This document shows, piece by piece, positions 33,763 to 44,084 of a stretch of DNA of 64,000 nt. The translations under genes and the position numbers were made by a program. The notes beneath the pieces are model-generated. The model saw nothing but the letters and a program-made list of their open reading frames with translations, did not search any database and was not told the origin of the DNA. Numbering within the stretch: position 1 is the first letter of the stretch; each line of letters opens with the position of its first letter. Source of the stretch: PBB1 sp965229345. GTDB lineage: Bacteria; Pseudomonadota; Gammaproteobacteria; Burkholderiales; Burkholderiaceae_C. The stretch lies in NCBI GenBank assembly GCA_965229345.1, contig OZ245872.1, forward strand, positions 1,240,001 to 1,304,000, written 5' to 3'.

Positions 33763-34319
33763 CAGCGGGTGTCCTTGCCGGCTGCGGCCGGGTCTTCGGC
33801 GACCGCTGGATCGGGGAGCAGGCCGCGCAGCCAGGCCACCCGCTTGATCAATTCAGACAGGCCCTGCAAGCCCAGCAGCCCAAAGCCCAGCGGCAGCAGC
33901 GCGAGCACCGGCCAGCGGATCAGGCCGCCGGCGTTGCTGGACATCTCGCCAGTGACATAAGCCTGCGCCACGAGCGGCCAGGACAGGCTGATCACCATCA
34001 CGACGAGCGGCAGCAAAAAGCACAGCACGCCGAAGATGTCGATCCAGGCCTGCATGCGCTTGGAACAGCGCGCCGACAACACATCGATGCGCACATGCGC
34101 CTGGCGGCGCAGCGTGTCGCCGGCCACCAGCAGGAAAACGGCGGCGAACAGGTACCACTGGATTTCCAGGAAGGCGTTCGAGCTGGTGTTGAGCAGCTTG
34201 CGCACCACGGCATTGCCGGCGCTGATGAGGGCGGCTGCCAGCACCAGCCAGGCCACCCAGCGCCCGACCCCGGCGTTCAGCCGGTCGATCAGGCGCGACA
34301 GCTTGAGCAGGTTCAGCAC
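33762..34319 (-). CDS. dctQ: TRAP transporter small permease
   Basis: DctQ is the 4-helix membrane subunit that supports DctM. The 185-residue protein begins with a helix region (RLNAGVGRWVAWLVLAAALIS) and has the family core LEIQWYLFAAVFLLVAGDTLRR followed by AHVRIDVL. It is co-transcribed with dctM (1-base overlap) on the minus strand, facing the dctP gene. Confidence 0.92.
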   Translation of the reverse strand: MLNLLKLSRLIDRLNAGVGRWVAWLVLAAALISAGNAVVRKLLNTSSNAFLEIQWYLFAAVFLLVAGDTLRRQAHVRIDVLSARCSKRMQAWIDIFGVLCFLLPLVVMVISLSWPLVAQAYVTGEMSSNAGGLIRWPVLALLPLGFGLLGLQGLSELIKRVAWLRGLLPDPAVAEDPAAAGKDTR

Positions 34320-34337
34320 GCCCGAATGACGCCCGGA

Positions 34338-34682
34338 TCAGGCCGATGTGGCAGCCTGGAACAGCTTGCCGGAGCGGGTGCCCGTGCGGCAGAACACCAG
34401 GATGGGCTGGGGCAGCGCATCGATCAGTTCGCGGAACTTCGCGATTTCTTCGGGGCTTTGGTAGCCCGGTGCCACCGGCAGGTGCCGATAAGACAACCCG
34501 GCGGCCAGGGCCGCGGCTTCGATCGCCGCGCTGGTCGGCTGATCGGCGCCGCCTTCGTGGTCAGGGCGGTTGTTGATGACGCTCTTGAAGCCCGCCTGCG
34601 CGACCAGCGCCATCGCCGCGGGTTCGAGCTGAGGCGCGGCACTGACATGGGCACTCAGCGGTTGCAGTGGTGGCAAGCTCAT
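34338..34682 (-). CDS. TIGR01244 family phosphatase-like protein
   Basis: This is a 114-residue protein of the TIGR01244/DUF442 family, a small dual-specificity-phosphatase fold often fused to or paired with sulfur-oxidation hydrolases. The P-loop is VFCRTGTRSG with Cys and Arg at the expected CxxxxxR spacing, and the N-terminal FKSVINNRPDHEG motif is present. The activity (phosphatase or sulfur transfer) is not settled for the family. It is 24 bases downstream of yqeY and 18 bases upstream of dctQ, all on the minus strand. Confidence 0.8.
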   Translation of the reverse strand: MSLPPLQPLSAHVSAAPQLEPAAMALVAQAGFKSVINNRPDHEGGADQPTSAAIEAAALAAGLSYRHLPVAPGYQSPEEIAKFRELIDALPQPILVFCRTGTRSGKLFQAATSA

Positions 34683-34706
34683 CGGCGGTCTCCTTGCGGG
34701 GGGAAT

Positions 34707-35153
34707 TCAGCGAGTCAGGGCCTGCTTCACGGCGGCTGACACCAAGCCCATGTCGGCCTTGCCGGCCAGCTTGGCCTTGACGGCGGCCATCACCTTGCCC
34801 ATGTCGCCCGGACCGGTCGCGCCGGTTTCTGCCACGATGGCCTGAACTTGCGCGGTGATCTCGTCGGCGCTGAGGCGCTGTGGCAGATAGCTTTCCAGCA
34901 CCTTCAGCTCGGCCGTTTCCTTGTCGACCAGGTCGGTGCGGCCCGCGCTGCTGAACTGCGCGATCGAGTCTTTGCGCTGCTTGATGAGCTTGTCGATGAT
35001 GGCAACGATGGCCGCGTCGTCGAGCACGATGCGCTCATCGACCTCGCGTTGCTTGCAGGCGGCGAGCAGCCCGCGGATGGTCAACAGCCGGGGCGCATCT
35101 TTGGCGCGCATGGCGGTCTTCATGTCCTCGGTGATCTGGTCTTTCAGGCTCAT
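34707..35153 (-). CDS. yqeY: GatB/YqeY domain protein
   Basis: This is a 148-residue protein consisting of the YqeY helical domain that in GatB contacts tRNA, here free-standing. Recognisable segments are MKTAMRAKDAPRLLTIRGLLAACK, IAVIDKLIKQRKDSIAQF-like helices and GDMGKVMAAVKAKLAGKADM. Its role is unknown. It follows rpsU, the usual order in betaproteobacteria, but dnaG and rpoD, which normally come next, are absent here. Confidence 0.92.
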   Translation of the reverse strand: MSLKDQITEDMKTAMRAKDAPRLLTIRGLLAACKQREVDERIVLDDAAIVAIIDKLIKQRKDSIAQFSSAGRTDLVDKETAELKVLESYLPQRLSADEITAQVQAIVAETGATGPGDMGKVMAAVKAKLAGKADMGLVSAAVKQALTR

Positions 35154-35205
35154 GGTGGGCGCGTCCCTGGGGTAATGGCCATGCGGGAAATTCCGCTGTG
35201 CAATG

Positions 35206-35227
35206 AAAAAGCCCGCAAAGAGCGGGC
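35206..35227 (-). terminator. Rho-independent terminator after rpsU
   Basis: On the minus strand GCCCGC and GCGGGC (35211-35216 and 35222-35227) form a 6-bp stem with a 5-base loop, followed by five T (35206-35210). It lies 24 bases after the rpsU stop and before yqeY, so it may lower yqeY expression relative to rpsU. Confidence 0.85.
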
Positions 35228-35250
35228 CTTTCGGTGGAGCGAGAAGGCTG

Positions 35251-35463
35251 TCAGAACAGCTTTTTCGGCAGCTGCATGCTGCGAACGCGCTTGAAGTGGC
35301 GCTTCACTGCCGCAGCCTTCTTGCGCTTGCGCTCGGCGGTCGGCTTCTCGTAGAACTCGCGTGCCCGCAGGTCGGTGAGCAGGCCGAGTTTCTCGATGGT
35401 GCGCTTGAAGCGGCGCAGTGCCACGTCGAATGGCTCGTTTTCTTTCACGCGAATCGTAGTCAT
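35251..35463 (-). CDS. rpsU: 30S ribosomal protein S21
   Basis: bS21 is a small basic protein of the 30S subunit that helps mRNA base-pair with the anti-Shine-Dalgarno region. The 70-residue sequence has the family start TTIRVKENEPFDVALRRFKR and the basic end ERKRKKAAAVKRH. The ATG at 35463 is the family start. It has a near-consensus promoter upstream and an intrinsic terminator downstream. Confidence 0.98.
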   Translation of the reverse strand: MTTIRVKENEPFDVALRRFKRTIEKLGLLTDLRAREFYEKPTAERKRKKAAAVKRHFKRVRSMQLPKKLF

Positions 35464-35585
35464 GTATCGATTGAATCCAGATTGAGTGTGCTTGGGGCGG
35501 GAGGCTCGACATCGAAACGGAAGGTCCGGACTTTCGAGTCGCGCGAGCAAACCACCGCAAAGCGTATTTGCCAGCAAAGCGCGAG

Positions 35586-35614
35586 ATTATAGACAGGCAT
35601 CCGGGCGCTGGCAA
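35586..35614 (-). promoter_or_regulatory. Near-consensus sigma70 promoter of rpsU
   Basis: On the minus strand TTGCCA (35609-35614) and TATAAT (35586-35591) are separated by exactly 17 bases. The -10 is about 120 bases before the rpsU ATG, giving a leader of roughly 115 bases in which regulation could act. Confidence 0.8.
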
Positions 35615-35625
35615 CCCGGCCGGCC

Positions 35626-36858
35626 TCATCGGGCCGCAGCAGGGGGTGGCGCCGACAGCGCGCCGGCGCAGGCGGCCGCACTGGCCCACGCCCACTGGAA
35701 GTTGTAACCCCCCAGCCAGCCCGTCACATCGACCACCTCGCCGATGAAGTGCAGGCCTGGCACCCGCTTGCTTTCCAGCGTGGTCGAACTGAGCTCGCGG
35801 GTGTCGACGCCACCGGCGGTGACCTCGGCCTTGCGGTAGCCCTCGGTGCCGTCGGGCACGAGCTGCCAGTGCTTCAGGCTGGCAGCGAGCGTGGCCAGAT
35901 CGCGATCACGCATGTCGGGCAGGTGCCGGTCCACGATGTCGGGCTGAGTCAGCAGCCAGGTGTCTGCCAGCCGCCGCGGCAACCATTCCGGCAACTCGTT
36001 GGAGAGCTTGCGGCGCGAGGTCGCCTTGGCCGAGGTCAGCGCATGCTGCAGGTCGTGCTGCGGGACGAGATCCAGCGTCAGCGGCGTGCCGGGCCGCCAG
36101 TAGCTTGATATCTGCAGGATGGCCGGCCCGCTCAGGCCCCGGTGGGTGAACAGCAGGTCTTCGGTGAACCGGCCGCCCGTCTTGTCACGGCCTTTGGTGC
36201 TGCCGGTGGACACGACGGCTTCGAGCGACAGTCCGGCCAGCGCCGCAAAGGGTTGCCAGGTGGTCGCATCGAAGGTCAAGGGCACCAGTGCCGGTCGTGT
36301 TTCGACGACCCTGTGGCCGAACTGCCGTGCGAGCCGGTGGCCGAAGTCGGTGGCGCCGATCTTCGGGATCGACAGACCACCGGTCGCGACGACCAGGCGC
36401 GCGCTGCGCACCGTTCCACGGTCGGTGGTGAGCTCGAAGCCCGCAGCGCCGTGCGCAACGGCGTGCACCGTGCACGGTTGCCAGCGCGTCACTGCGCCGG
36501 CCTCGCACTCGCGCAGCAGCATCGCGATGATGTCTTCGCTCGACTCGTCGCAGAACAGCTGGCCCTTGTGCTTCTCGTGGAAGGCGATGCGGTAACGCTG
36601 CAGCAGCGCGATGAAATCGGCGGGCGTGTAGCGGGCGAGCGCCGAACGGCAGAACGCCGGGTTGGCCGACAGGAACTGGGCCGGTGTGGTGTCGCGATTG
36701 GTGAAGTTGCAGCGCCCGCCGCCGGAGATGCGGATCTTTTCTGCCACCCGCTCGGCATGGTCGATCAGCAGGACCTTCAGGCCGCGCTGGCCTGCGATTG
36801 CCGCGCAGTGCAGCCCGGCGGCGCCGGCACCCATGATCACCGCGTCGACGTGCTGCAT
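35626..36858 (-). CDS. HI0933/YhiN-family flavoprotein
   Basis: This is a 410-residue FAD-binding protein of the HI0933 (YhiN) family, predicted NAD(P)/FAD-dependent oxidoreductases of unknown substrate. The N-terminal dinucleotide motif GAGAAGLHCA, the family-specific KIRISGGGRCNFTN and a C-terminal GEVVDVTGWLGGYNFQWAWASG-like segment (here ending ASA) are visible. Length is normal. It is followed after 162 bases by rpsU and preceded by ppsR, all on the minus strand. Confidence 0.9.
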   Translation of the reverse strand: MQHVDAVIMGAGAAGLHCAAIAGQRGLKVLLIDHAERVAEKIRISGGGRCNFTNRDTTPAQFLSANPAFCRSALARYTPADFIALLQRYRIAFHEKHKGQLFCDESSEDIIAMLLRECEAGAVTRWQPCTVHAVAHGAAGFELTTDRGTVRSARLVVATGGLSIPKIGATDFGHRLARQFGHRVVETRPALVPLTFDATTWQPFAALAGLSLEAVVSTGSTKGRDKTGGRFTEDLLFTHRGLSGPAILQISSYWRPGTPLTLDLVPQHDLQHALTSAKATSRRKLSNELPEWLPRRLADTWLLTQPDIVDRHLPDMRDRDLATLAASLKHWQLVPDGTEGYRKAEVTAGGVDTRELSSTTLESKRVPGLHFIGEVVDVTGWLGGYNFQWAWASAAACAGALSAPPPAAAR

Positions 36859-36884
36859 CGGCGCGGATGATACGGGCCGGAAAT

Positions 36885-37706
36885 TCAGTACATCAGCCGG
36901 TCCGGCCGGATGTCGCGCAGGATGGTGGTGGCGATTTCCTCGATCGATTTGTGGGTCGACGACAGCCAGGCGATGCCCGCCTTGCGCATCATCGTCTCGG
37001 CGGCGCGCACCTCGTAGCGGCAGTTCTCGAGCGAGGCGTACTTGCTGTCAGGGCGACGCTCGGTGCGGATCTGGCTCAGGCGCACCGGATCGATGGTCAG
37101 ACCGAAGCATTTCTTCTTGTAGGGCTCCAGGGCCGGCGGAATGTGGCCTCGGTCGAAATCCTCGGGGATCAACGGGCAGTTGGCCGCCTTGATGCCGTGC
37201 TGCATCGCCAGGTACAGCGAGGTCGGCGTCTTGCCGCTGCGGCTGACGCCGACCAGGATCACGTCGGCCAACTGCAGGTTCTTCGACGACTGCCCGTCGT
37301 CATGCGCGAGCGAGAAGTTGATGGCTTCGATGCGGTCGGTGTACTCCTGGCTCTTGGACACATCGGAGAAGCGGCCCACCCGGTGGTTGGACTTGACGCC
37401 GAATTCCGCTTCGAGCGGCTCGATGAAGGTGTTGAACAAGTCGAGCACCAGGCCAGCGCAGTTTTCCCTGACGATCGCCTGCACCGCCGGGTCGATCAGC
37501 GTGACAAAGACGATGGGCTTGTTGCCTTCGATTTCGGCCGCGTGGTTGATCTCGCGCATCACCTGGTGGGCCTTGTCGATGGTGTCGATGAAGGGCCTGC
37601 GCACATGGTGTGCCCGGATCGAGAACTGGTTCAGGATCGAGTTGCCGAAGGTTTCGGCCGTGATGCCGGTGCCGTCGGAGACGAAAAAGACTGTGCGGTT
37701 CGACAT
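36885..37706 (-). CDS. ppsR: PEP synthase regulatory protein (kinase/pyrophosphorylase)
   Basis: PpsR is a bifunctional regulator that phosphorylates PEP synthase with ADP to inactivate it and removes the phosphate with inorganic phosphate to reactivate it. The 273-residue DUF299 protein begins RTVFFVSDGTGITAET and has the P-loop GVSRSGKTPTSLYLA. It is divergent from its target ppsA across 220 bases, the usual arrangement. Confidence 0.95.
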   Translation of the reverse strand: MSNRTVFFVSDGTGITAETFGNSILNQFSIRAHHVRRPFIDTIDKAHQVMREINHAAEIEGNKPIVFVTLIDPAVQAIVRENCAGLVLDLFNTFIEPLEAEFGVKSNHRVGRFSDVSKSQEYTDRIEAINFSLAHDDGQSSKNLQLADVILVGVSRSGKTPTSLYLAMQHGIKAANCPLIPEDFDRGHIPPALEPYKKKCFGLTIDPVRLSQIRTERRPDSKYASLENCRYEVRAAETMMRKAGIAWLSSTHKSIEEIATTILRDIRPDRLMY

Positions 37707-37800
37707 GGAGCTCGGGCTCTCGAAGGGGTAACCGACCGGATCATAGGGATTTCAACCGTAAACTCGGAGGTAATTTCGACGCCATGTTCTTGCCACTCCA

Positions 37801-37849
37801 CCACCCACCGCAACCCGCCGTCGCATTGAATGCGCGCGGGTGTGGGTGG
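37801..37849 (+). promoter_or_regulatory. Long imperfect stem-loop in the ppsA leader region
   Basis: Three stacked stems pair across a TGA loop: CCACCCAC (37801-37808) with GTGGGTGG (37842-37849), ACCCGC (37813-37818) with GCGGGT (37836-37841), and CGCAT (37822-37826) with ATGCG (37830-37834). That makes 19 base pairs with bulges, ending 77 bases before the ppsA start. It may be an mRNA leader structure or an attenuator. It matches no riboswitch family that I know. Confidence 0.5.
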
Positions 37850-37926
37850 CTGCCCTCGAAGCCTCGCTCGGGCCCGGCACATGCCATGCAGGTCGCACCG
37901 GTTTTCTCACATCACGGAGCTCTTCC

Positions 37927-40335
<2,409 letters not shown>

Positions 40336-40342
40336 GCGGCAC

Positions 40343-40747
40343 TCAGGCTGGGTCGATCTTGCGTCGACCCAGCGCATGCAAGGTCAGGTTGCGGCCCAGC
40401 CGCAGCGCAGGGTAGAGCAGCCTTGATGCAGCCGCCGACCGGAAGACGGCCGCGTTGATCCGGTTGAAGGTGCCCGAGCCCGTGCTCAGCAAGGCCAGCA
40501 GGTTCAGCCCGTCGGCCCCGTGGTGGATGCGGCCGGCGTACTCGACCACCATGCCATCGTTCAGGTCGTAGCCCATCCGCTGCAAACGCGCGACGTCTGG
40601 ATCCCGGCGGCGTGCGTCGATCAGCCGCACCGGACCCACCGCATCACGCAGCCGCAGCATCCCGATGTAGCGCGAGCAGAACGGGCACTCGCCGTCGTAG
40701 ACGATGGTGACAGCGACCGTGTCAGCGGATGTCGAAGGTGTACTCAT
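40343..40747 (-). CDS. DCC-family (DUF393) thiol-disulfide oxidoreductase-like protein
   Basis: This is a 134-residue protein of the DUF393 family, named for its conserved Asp and two Cys: IVYDGECPFCSRYI carries the CPFC pair of a thioredoxin-like active site. The DGLNLLALL stretch is also family-like. The ATG at 40747 overlaps the end of the upstream HTTM-type gene by 26 bases, so the two are translationally coupled. DUF393 proteins are often encoded beside, or fused to, HTTM membrane proteins; their reaction is not known. Confidence 0.87.
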   Translation of the reverse strand: MSTPSTSADTVAVTIVYDGECPFCSRYIGMLRLRDAVGPVRLIDARRRDPDVARLQRMGYDLNDGMVVEYAGRIHHGADGLNLLALLSTGSGTFNRINAAVFRSAAASRLLYPALRLGRNLTLHALGRRKIDPA

Positions 40748-42278
40748 TGCGGTACAGCGTTTGTGAAACGGCGCCGGTCGTGTCGAGACAGTCCGACTCG
40801 ATGACCAGGCGGTATTGCCCGATGCGCCGCAGATCGACTTGCGAGAACGCCTGCTCGACCGAAGGCGCCGACCAGAAGTGGTGCGGATACACCGCATTCG
40901 ACCAGTGGCCATCGGCATTTGCCTTGGCCACCACGTGATGATGGTAGGCCTGAACAAAGCGTTGCATCGACTCCGGGCTCCAGCGCTTGGTGAACTGCGA
41001 CTCGGTGGTGGTGAACCGGCACTGCTCGGCCTGTTTCCTGAAGCGTGACTTCGGCGTGCCGCCGTTGGTCAACGTCGGCAGGTAATCGCCCGGCGGCAGG
41101 CCGAAACTCATGTGAGCGATCGGGTACGAATAGAACCCGAAGTAGGTGTTCGGCACGCGCGTGCTCCGGCCCATGTCGTCGACCGCCTCGAAGTACAGGA
41201 CGTTGATCGCCCGCGTGTCGTACCAGGCGAGGGGGAAGACCTTGATCAGTGCGGGGGCGATCGCGATCAAGGCCGCGCCAGCGAGCCCCGACCTCCCGTT
41301 GAACGCAGCCGAGGGTACCCGCGCCACGGCCGCGATGATCGCCAGGTTCACCATGAACCAGGTCCAGAAGTTCGCGCCGACCATCGCGAAGATGCCGATG
41401 TGCATCAGGTCGACAAAGATGAACAACCCCAGCATCAAGCGCTTGCGGGAAAACGCCGCGATCATCCCGAGCTGGGCCAGCAGCAGCACGACGGCCAGCG
41501 GCCGCTGCACCGCCCGCAGTCCCGCAACGACCGAGTCGGCCAGCCGGGAGTCATCGCCCCACAGTAACTGCTTGTTGTGCAGTGCGACCAGCACGATGTT
41601 GGTGATGTCGTTGTGCAGCGGCCATTCGAGAAACGACCCGTTGAGCGTTGCCTTGGCCACCCCGGCGACCACGTAGTTCGCTGCGTGCATCGCGATGGCG
41701 ACCCACAGGACAGCCCGCCAGGTTTTCTGCGTGTCGGCCTGCGAGAGCGGCAGCAACGGGTGAACCAGCACCGCAATGGCCAGGTAGGCGGGCATTTGGT
41801 AAAGCGGCAGCACATCAAGCAGCGTGTGGTACGGGAAGCCGGTGACCCAGCCCGCCACCTGCTTGACCCAGAACGCATAGAACGCGCTGAAGAGCAGCCA
41901 CCCCGGGCGCTTCCAGGCCAGCCCTGTCGCCACCGCCGCGGCGCACCACGCCGCCCAGATGCCAGCCTCGGCATGTGCACCGAGGCTGGGGGCAATGACC
42001 GGGAAATCAGGGAGCAGCAGCAGGTTGTGCAGGCCGCAGGCGATGACCAGGCCACGCAGAAGGATCCGAACCGCATCGGGCAGCGCGCGACAGCTCACTG
42101 TCGACCCGAGCGCGCACAGGACGGCCACACCGACGATCGATCCCCAGGCTGCCGATGGCGCTGTCGCCAGCGCGTCCAGCGACTTCACGTAAGCGACAAA
42201 AACGATGAGCGTGAGTCCGCAGGCCCATGCCGGTGACCACCCGCTGGCTCGCGTGGCAATGGCTGAACGGACGATCAA
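40722..42278 (-). CDS. HTTM-like multi-pass membrane protein
   Basis: This is a 518-residue protein with about ten hydrophobic segments in residues 1-340 and a soluble C-terminal region of about 150 residues. The membrane part resembles HTTM (vitamin K-dependent gamma-carboxylase-like) proteins, supported by the adjacent DUF393 gene; I am moderately sure. The C-terminal region contains YFGFYSYPIAHMSFGLPPG and HHHVVAKANADGHW. The start is TTG overlapping the mobA stop (TTGA), so it is coupled to molybdenum cofactor genes. An enzymatic role in modifying proteins or lipids is only a guess. Confidence 0.7.
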   Translation of the reverse strand: MIVRSAIATRASGWSPAWACGLTLIVFVAYVKSLDALATAPSAAWGSIVGVAVLCALGSTVSCRALPDAVRILLRGLVIACGLHNLLLLPDFPVIAPSLGAHAEAGIWAAWCAAAVATGLAWKRPGWLLFSAFYAFWVKQVAGWVTGFPYHTLLDVLPLYQMPAYLAIAVLVHPLLPLSQADTQKTWRAVLWVAIAMHAANYVVAGVAKATLNGSFLEWPLHNDITNIVLVALHNKQLLWGDDSRLADSVVAGLRAVQRPLAVVLLLAQLGMIAAFSRKRLMLGLFIFVDLMHIGIFAMVGANFWTWFMVNLAIIAAVARVPSAAFNGRSGLAGAALIAIAPALIKVFPLAWYDTRAINVLYFEAVDDMGRSTRVPNTYFGFYSYPIAHMSFGLPPGDYLPTLTNGGTPKSRFRKQAEQCRFTTTESQFTKRWSPESMQRFVQAYHHHVVAKANADGHWSNAVYPHHFWSAPSVEQAFSQVDLRRIGQYRLVIESDCLDTTGAVSQTLYRNEYTFDIR

Positions 42279-42892
42279 GGTTGTCGGGGATGAATCGCAG
42301 CCGTCTGCAGCTGGTGCAGCTCTTGTGCGGTGTTGGCGTTGGCGAAGGCGGCCATGTCGTCGAACACCACCGTGGCGCAGCGGTGCGCAGCGGTCCAGCG
42401 TTCGACCCGACGCTCGCCGCTGGCTATAAATTCGATCAGGCTGTCCTTCAGGTTGGCATCCATCAGGCAGAACACCGGCTGTACCCGCACACCGTGGGCT
42501 TCACGGGTGGCGGCGATCGCCATCGGCGCACCCTGTGCTGTCGATTCAGCCGCAAGCCGCGTGGCCAGATCGAGCGGAAAGTTCGGTGCGTCGCAGGGCA
42601 CGGTGAGCAGGTACGGCGTTTTGCAATGCGCAAGCCCCGCGAGAAAACCTGCGAGCGGTCCGGGGTGATCGGCCATCGCGTCGGGCCACACCGGCACGCC
42701 GAACGATGCGTAGGTGTCGAGGTGCCGGTTGGCGCTGATCATCAACGCCCCCACCTGCGGCCGCAGCCGTTGCATCGCATGCAGCGTGAGCGGGAGGCCC
42801 AGGTGGTTCTGCAAGCCCTTGTCCACGCCACCCATCCGGCTGCCCCGGCCGCCAGCCAGGACGATGCCGGTGATGTGCTCGCGCGCGATCAC
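42275..42892 (-). CDS. mobA: Molybdenum cofactor guanylyltransferase
   Basis: MobA attaches GMP to molybdopterin to form the guanine dinucleotide cofactor used by DMSO-reductase-family enzymes. The 205-residue protein has the nucleotidyltransferase start GIVLAGGRGSRMGGVDKGL and the later DHPGPLAGFLAGL and VPCDAPNFP segments. The start is GTG at 42892. It lies 22 bases after moaA and overlaps the HTTM-like gene. Confidence 0.93.
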   Translation of the reverse strand: MIAREHITGIVLAGGRGSRMGGVDKGLQNHLGLPLTLHAMQRLRPQVGALMISANRHLDTYASFGVPVWPDAMADHPGPLAGFLAGLAHCKTPYLLTVPCDAPNFPLDLATRLAAESTAQGAPMAIAATREAHGVRVQPVFCLMDANLKDSLIEFIASGERRVERWTAAHRCATVVFDDMAAFANANTAQELHQLQTAAIHPRQP

Positions 42893-42914
42893 CGTCTCGC
42901 GCCAGCGGCCCACG

Positions 42915-44042
42915 TCAGCCCCCGATGTAATGCATTTCGACGCGCTTGGGCTCAGCGCCGTCCAGGGCCTGCGCAGCGGCAGAACCCGCCGCGCGCAGTT
43001 CCGAATACCGATCCTCCCGCTGCTGCCACACCAGTCCGATCGCACTGGCGATCTCCAGATCGCTCGCACCGCCGCGCAGCAGCGCGCGCAGGTCGTGGCC
43101 GTGGGTGGCGAACAGGCACAGGAAGAGCTTGCCTTCGGTGGACAGCCGAGCGCGGTTGCAATCGCGGCAGAAGGCCTCGGTGACGCTTGAAATCACGCCG
43201 ATCTCGCCGGCACCGTCCCGGTATCGCCAACGCCGTGCGGTCTCGCCGGGTTCGCTCGATTTCATGCGTTCCAGTGGATAGGCATCGCTGATCCGCGCGA
43301 TCACCTCGGCCGACGGCAGCACCTCGTCCATGCGCCAGCCATTGGTGGCGCCGACGTCCATGTACTCGATGAAGCGCAGGGTCACCTTCGTGTGCCGGAA
43401 GTGCGCCGCCATCGGCAGGATCTCGTGGTCGTTGGTGCCACGCTTGACGACCATGTTGACCTTGATCGACCCGAGTCCCGCGCGCTCGGCGGCCTCGATG
43501 CCTTCGAGCACATCGGCCACGGGGAAGTCCACGTCGTTCATGCGCCTGAACACCGCGTCGTCAAGCGCGTCGAGGCTGACGGTGATGCGCTGCAGGCCCG
43601 CCGCCCGCAAGGCCTGCGCCTTCTTCGCCAGCAGTGAGGCGTTGGTGGTCAGTGTCAGATCGACCGCCTGACCCTCTGGGGTTCGCAGCTCGCTCAACAT
43701 GCCCACCAGCTGCTCGATGCCCTTGCGCAGCAGCGGCTCACCGCCGGTGAGCCGGATCTTGTGCACGCCGTGCGCCACGAACAGCTGCGCCAGCCGGGTG
43801 ATCTCCTCGAAGCTGAGCAGCGAGCTGTGCGGCAGGAAGTCGTACTGCGGCGTGAACACCGCCTTGGGCATGCAGTAGCTGCAACGGAAGTTGCAGCGAT
43901 CGGTGACTGAAATTCGCAAATCGCGCATCGGCCGCGCCAGCGCATCCTTCAGCGACCCGGTCGGCGCAGCCAAGGTCGCCGGGATGTGCGGCACCGCCGA
44001 CGCATAGCGGTGATCGGCCAGCGGGATCACTTTGTCAACCAT
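42915..44042 (-). CDS. moaA: GTP 3',8-cyclase
   Basis: MoaA is a radical SAM enzyme that cyclises GTP in the first step of molybdenum cofactor synthesis. The 375-residue protein has the N-terminal CxxxCxxC as CNFRCSYC (Cys at about 50, 54 and 57) and the C-terminal cluster CRDCNRARLSTEGKLFLC. It ends in the essential Gly-Gly (HYIGG). It leads the minus-strand run moaA-mobA-HTTM-DCC. The gap upstream is only 42 bases, too short for a molybdenum cofactor riboswitch. Confidence 0.96.
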   Translation of the reverse strand: MVDKVIPLADHRYASAVPHIPATLAAPTGSLKDALARPMRDLRISVTDRCNFRCSYCMPKAVFTPQYDFLPHSSLLSFEEITRLAQLFVAHGVHKIRLTGGEPLLRKGIEQLVGMLSELRTPEGQAVDLTLTTNASLLAKKAQALRAAGLQRITVSLDALDDAVFRRMNDVDFPVADVLEGIEAAERAGLGSIKVNMVVKRGTNDHEILPMAAHFRHTKVTLRFIEYMDVGATNGWRMDEVLPSAEVIARISDAYPLERMKSSEPGETARRWRYRDGAGEIGVISSVTEAFCRDCNRARLSTEGKLFLCLFATHGHDLRALLRGGASDLEIASAIGLVWQQREDRYSELRAAGSAAAQALDGAEPKRVEMHYIGG

Positions 44043-44084
44043 CGGCGAATTGTGAACGCTGGCCGCGTTCGGCAGCCGGGGTGT

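Noticed and set aside
44043..44084. Possible molybdenum cofactor riboswitch before moaA
   Set aside because: The gap is only 42 bases, too short for that structure.
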